Part shown: in pieces, positions 5,833-8,838 of the stretch
Position numbering within the stretch: position 1 is the first letter of the stretch
How the letters are laid out: each line of letters begins with the position of its first letter
From: Spirochaetaceae bacterium UBA6089
Lineage (GTDB): Bacteria > Spirochaetota > Spirochaetia > Treponematales > Rectinemataceae
Reading direction: 5' to 3'
Assembly (NCBI GenBank): GCA_002435985.1
Contig: DIXD01000071.1
Location: forward strand, 1-8,838
Length of the DNA stretch: 8,838 bases
Program-made: the position numbers and the translations under genes
Notes under the pieces: generated by a model
The model's input: only the letters and a program-made list of their open reading frames with translations
Told to the model about the DNA's origin: nothing
Databases searched by the model: none

Positions 5833-8634
5833 ATGCAGAAGCAAAAATCCACAGGCGCACGACTATTCTATCTCATCATGCTCATCGCACTGTTCGTGGG
5901 GGGCTGCGCCACCACCCCTAGTGCGAAGGATGAAGTGACCCTCAATGACCTCATCATCAAAGGGGATTTCGAAGGCATACGCAAATTTTATTCAAACCAA
6001 GAAGAACTGAATAAACCTTCAACCCAAGAGCCGTATGTGGGACTGTACCCTCTGCACCTCGCCGTGATCCAGGGAGATGTGCAGATTGCCGAAATTTTGA
6101 TCGTGCTCGGCGCTAAAGTCGACAACAAAGATCTCTCCGGGAAAACTGCCCTGAGATATGCTGTGGACAGAAAGCAGACCGATATGGTGAAGATGCTCGT
6201 CGACAGGGGCGCGGACCCCTTTATCCCCGATGTGGGAGGAAGCTCCCCTGCCCAGGTGGCGCTTCAGTCGGACATCACTATCCTCGATGCTATGTTCAAT
6301 TCGAAAAACATCAATAACACTGGCACCGACGGACGAACGATTCTCCACTATGCTGCCGATGCGCTCATGCCCAAGGAAGTGGACATTCTCCTCTCCAAGG
6401 GCGCTTCGGTGCAGATAAAGGATAAGGCCGACAAAACAGCCCTCGACCTCGTGCTCCTCTACCCCGACAAAATCGAGGCGGCGCAGATTGCCGAGAAACT
6501 CATCCTCAAGGGTGCAAATCCTTCATTCCCCGAATTCTCTTGGTTTGCCGCCACCGTGCGGGCACCAGACTATAACGCTGTCCGCTTCTCGAACGGGAAC
6601 ACACCACTTCATGAGGCGATCTCCCGCTACCAGTCAGGCTTCGCTCTCTTTCTTCTCCTTAACAAAATCGACCCGGACCTCAAAAACCTCAACGGCGAGG
6701 CGCCTCTCCATCTGGCAGTCAAATCTGGCTATGTCGAAGGGACACAGTTGCTTCTGAAAAACAGAGCGAACCCCGATATCCTCGACGCGAATCAGAATAC
6801 CCCTCTCCACCTGACCATTCCATCGGCCAGGCGTCTGGAAATAGTGAAGTTGCTTTTGAGTTATAAAGCCAACCCCGCCCTTATGGACAACCAAGGGAAT
6901 ACGCCGCTTCACAAGGCTGTCATGCAATTCTATGCGCCCGAAATCGTCGATACTCTGATTCAGGCTGGTGCGCCCGTCAACGCCCAAAATGCGAGGGGCG
7001 ATACAGCCCTCATTCTCTGCGCGAGGACGGAGCACTACGAATATGCGAAATCGCTCATCGAGGCGAAGGCCGATATATTCAAGACGAATCAAGCGGGCGA
7101 AAACGCGCTCAAGATCGCCCTTTCGAAGGGGTATAAGGCCGTCGACAATATCGTGCTTCCGTCGAACGTCAACCAGAGCGACGACAACTCAAACAGCGTG
7201 CTCATGATTGCCGTCTCACAGAAGGCCCCGGCCGACGTCCTCAAACTCATTCTCTCCAAGGGCGCCGACCCCAATGCCAGGAATAAAGTACAGGACAGTG
7301 CCTTGCACATCGCGGTGAGACAGAACTATGCAGAACAGGGTGTGGTGCTGCTGGACAACAACGCCGACATTTTCCAGTACAATGCCCAGCAGGAGAACCC
7401 TCTCTTCCTCGCCCTTACGGCCAAGCCAGCACCGCTTGAGTGGTTCTTCAGGCCGAATGTCATCGCAGCCAGAGACGCAAATGGCGACTCCGTCGTGCAC
7501 CACGCTGCCCGGAAAAACCTGCCCGATGGCATCGCCTATCTCATCAGAAAAGGATCATCCCTCGATGTGCTCAACAATGACTTCGAGACGCCCCTGCACA
7601 CTGCCGGAAAGTACGATGCGACGGATGCGATCCAGTACCTTGTCGGCGCTGGTTCTTCACTGAAGGCCGCCGACATAAAAGGCGATATTCCGCTCCAGAG
7701 TGCGGTTTTGGCCGGTGCTGCCAAGGCGACCGAACTGCTCATCGCCGCAGGATCCCCGTTGAATAGTCAAAATTACTCAGGAGAGACTGCCCTGCATCAG
7801 GCAGCAAAGAACAACAATTCGCCCATTGTACGGCTGTTGACCGGCAAAGCGGCCCAGACCGAAATTCAGGATAGTCGAGGCTTCACTCCTCTAGCCGCCG
7901 CGGCCGCGGCCGGGGCTTACGACTCCGCAAGCGACCTTTTGAAGGCAGGCGCGCTCATCGACACCCGCGACAATTCGGGGTCGACTCCCCTCTATCAGGC
8001 CGTCAGCGGCGAGCACATTGCGCTCGTCCGTCTGTTGCTCGTGAACAATGCGGACATCCATGCCCTCAATGCTCGAGGCTTATCGCCCTTCAGGCTCTCG
8101 CTCATGAAGAATTCGCAGATTGCCGCAGAGTTCTATACGAAAACACTGATCAATAAGCCGGATTCGAACGGCGACTGCGTGCTCCACATCATCGTCAACG
8201 GCGGCATGAATCAGGACTTTCTGAATGCTGCGCTCAAGAATGGGGCCAACCCAAATGCACGGAACGCAAAGGGAGACACACCGCTCGTGCTCGCATTGAG
8301 GAAAAATGATCTGAACACTGCCATCGCGCTGATCAACGCAGGAGCATCGCTGTTCATGTCGAACGCGGACAACATCTCTCCACTCTCCATCATATTTTCG
8401 ATGGATGCCGGTGCACGGAATAAGCTCTTTTCCGTGACAGGCGTGAACCACGTAGACTATAACGGGGAGACTTTGCTGCACTATACCGTGCGCGCCAACA
8501 ACAAGGATGTTGTCTCGGATTTGCTCTCGCTTGGGGCGGATAGGGGGGCAAAGAACCGCAAAGGCCAAACGCCGTTCGATCTAGCGCAGGAGAAGGGATA
8601 CCAAGAGATCGCCGCTTTGTTGGCAAACAAATAA
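5833..8634 (+). CDS. Ankyrin-repeat lipoprotein
   Basis: The 933-residue product starts with a lipoprotein signal: basic residues (KQK, R10), a hydrophobic stretch (about 11-22) and a lipobox VGGC with Cys25 as the lipidated residue. It is thus probably exported and membrane-anchored, not cytosolic like most ankyrin proteins. After a short linker (26-69), 26 ankyrin-type repeats run to the last residue. They begin at 70, 103, 136, 167, 200, 255, 288, 321, 355, 389, 422, 453, 487, 520, 551, 584, 617, 650, 683, 716, 749, 780, 814, 847, 878 and 911. Most are 33 or 34 residues with G-TPLH-A and GA-N-consensus positions. Five are only 31 residues (starting at 136, 422, 520, 749, 847), and the fifth repeat carries an insert of about 20 residues (about 232-254). 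No enzyme domain is visible, so it is likely a scaffold or binding protein with an unknown partner. The ATG at 5833 is chosen because it gives a complete signal peptide. The gene is probably monocistronic. Confidence 0.93.
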   Translation: MQKQKSTGARLFYLIMLIALFVGGCATTPSAKDEVTLNDLIIKGDFEGIRKFYSNQEELNKPSTQEPYVGLYPLHLAVIQGDVQIAEILIVLGAKVDNKDLSGKTALRYAVDRKQTDMVKMLVDRGADPFIPDVGGSSPAQVALQSDITILDAMFNSKNINNTGTDGRTILHYAADALMPKEVDILLSKGASVQIKDKADKTALDLVLLYPDKIEAAQIAEKLILKGANPSFPEFSWFAATVRAPDYNAVRFSNGNTPLHEAISRYQSGFALFLLLNKIDPDLKNLNGEAPLHLAVKSGYVEGTQLLLKNRANPDILDANQNTPLHLTIPSARRLEIVKLLLSYKANPALMDNQGNTPLHKAVMQFYAPEIVDTLIQAGAPVNAQNARGDTALILCARTEHYEYAKSLIEAKADIFKTNQAGENALKIALSKGYKAVDNIVLPSNVNQSDDNSNSVLMIAVSQKAPADVLKLILSKGADPNARNKVQDSALHIAVRQNYAEQGVVLLDNNADIFQYNAQQENPLFLALTAKPAPLEWFFRPNVIAARDANGDSVVHHAARKNLPDGIAYLIRKGSSLDVLNNDFETPLHTAGKYDATDAIQYLVGAGSSLKAADIKGDIPLQSAVLAGAAKATELLIAAGSPLNSQNYSGETALHQAAKNNNSPIVRLLTGKAAQTEIQDSRGFTPLAAAAAAGAYDSASDLLKAGALIDTRDNSGSTPLYQAVSGEHIALVRLLLVNNADIHALNARGLSPFRLSLMKNSQIAAEFYTKTLINKPDSNGDCVLHIIVNGGMNQDFLNAALKNGANPNARNAKGDTPLVLALRKNDLNTAIALINAGASLFMSNADNISPLSIIFSMDAGARNKLFSVTGVNHVDYNGETLLHYTVRANNKDVVSDLLSLGADRGAKNRKGQTPFDLAQEKGYQEIAALLANK
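6040..8631 (+). repeat. Array of 26 ankyrin-coding units with a higher-order pattern
   Basis: The DNA encodes 26 diverged repeats of about 93-102 bp, with no obvious nucleotide-level identity between neighbours, so the array is old and not recently amplified. A three-unit block (33-34, then 33, then 31 codons) can be read at 6040-6330, 6895-7188, 7189-7482, 7879-8169 and 8170-8463. The third unit of each block lacks the usual LL-GA-N ending. Confidence 0.75.
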
Positions 8635-8652
8635 ATTCTTCGAATGAATTTA
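8632..8652. repeat. Inverted repeat holding both convergent stop codons
   Basis: TAAATTC and GAATTTA form perfect 7-bp arms around the 7-nt spacer TTCGAAT. The TAA of the ankyrin gene opens the left arm, and the TAA of the sigma factor gene (on the - strand) opens the right arm. The stem is short and AT-rich with no T-tract, so it would be at best a weak bidirectional terminator. Confidence 0.45.
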
Positions 8653-8838
8653 CAGGAGACCATCGGCCAGCTCTTGGCGCTGTTTTATCTTTTCGAGCGC
8701 CTGTTCCTGAATCTGGCGGACCCGCTCACGAGTAATACCGAGGGCCCGCCCGGTCTCCTCGAGCGTCTTGGGGCTCTCGCCGCTTAGACCGTACCTCAGC
8801 TGCAGGACAATCTGTTCCCGCTCCGACAGGGAGAGCAT
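8650..8838 (-). CDS. Sigma-70 family RNA polymerase sigma factor, C-terminal end (5' part outside window)
   Basis: The 62 visible residues are sigma region 4, which binds the -35 promoter element. LSEREQIVLQLRYGL is region 4.1. The helix-turn-helix of region 4.2 runs through TLEETGRALGITRERVRQIQ, with the Arg-Glu-x-x-Arg residues (RERVR) that read the -35 box in group 1 and 2 factors. The tail after it (QRQELADGLL) differs from the usual end of housekeeping RpoD (RHPSR-like), which suggests a group 2, RpoS-like or alternative factor. This cannot be settled without regions 1-3. The Met at the window edge is internal, because region 4 alone is not a sigma factor. The gene converges on the ankyrin gene. 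Confidence 0.9.
   Translation of the reverse strand: MLSLSEREQIVLQLRYGLSGESPKTLEETGRALGITRERVRQIQEQALEKIKQRQELADGLL

Noticed and set aside
5667..5852. An upstream extension of the dehydrogenase by 62 residues
   Set aside because: The added residues do not look like the family, they would overlap the divergent gene, and the internal ATG at 5666 has a good ribosome binding site.
7897..7910. A perfect 14-bp GC palindrome, GCCGCGGCCGCGGC
   Set aside because: It falls in a run of seven Ala codons in the ankyrin gene and is explained by GCC/GCG codon choice. No sign of a regulatory role.
1..8838. A CRISPR, phage, transposon or defence island
   Set aside because: No direct repeats with spacers, transposase, integrase or typical effector genes are visible. 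The ankyrin repeats are protein-level repeats.

Overview
This window looks like ordinary chromosomal DNA from a Gram-negative-type bacterium with lipoproteins, most likely a spirochaete. The hints are a fairly GC-rich coding sequence, a very long ankyrin-repeat lipoprotein with a loose lipobox, and a ClpA/Aat pair. This placement is a weak inference from gene content and style, because no rRNA or marker gene is present. There are no insertion sequences, phage genes, CRISPR arrays, tRNAs or rRNAs, and almost every base is coding.

Left part (1-4678, + strand): a probable three-gene operon. It starts with the end of clpA, cut by the left edge, the unfoldase of the ClpAP protease. Seventeen bases later comes aat, leucyl/phenylalanyl-tRNA-protein transferase. 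The aat stop overlaps by 4 bp the start of a 604-residue radical SAM protein with a cobalamin-binding-like N-terminal region. ClpA and Aat are two steps of the bacterial N-degron (N-end rule) pathway: Aat adds Leu or Phe to proteins that begin with Arg or Lys, and ClpS delivers them to ClpAP. No clpS is visible; if present it may lie to the left. Why a radical SAM enzyme is translationally coupled to this pair is not clear.

Middle part (4689-5832): a D-2-hydroxyacid dehydrogenase on the - strand, convergent with the radical SAM gene (10 bp between the stops, with a strong hairpin beside them). It is separated from the divergent ankyrin gene by a 166-bp AT-rich region that must hold both sets of start signals.

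Right part (5833-8838): a 933-residue lipoprotein made almost wholly of 26 ankyrin-type repeats, then the C-terminal end of a sigma-70 family factor on the - strand, cut by the right edge. The two genes converge with only 15 bp between their stop codons, and both stops sit in the arms of one AT-rich inverted repeat.

The most notable signals are a higher-order three-repeat pattern inside the ankyrin protein, the coupling of an uncharacterised radical SAM enzyme to the N-degron genes, and a dehydrogenase whose usual catalytic Glu position appears to be Tyr. I do not see convincing evidence of a wholly new defence or mobile system.
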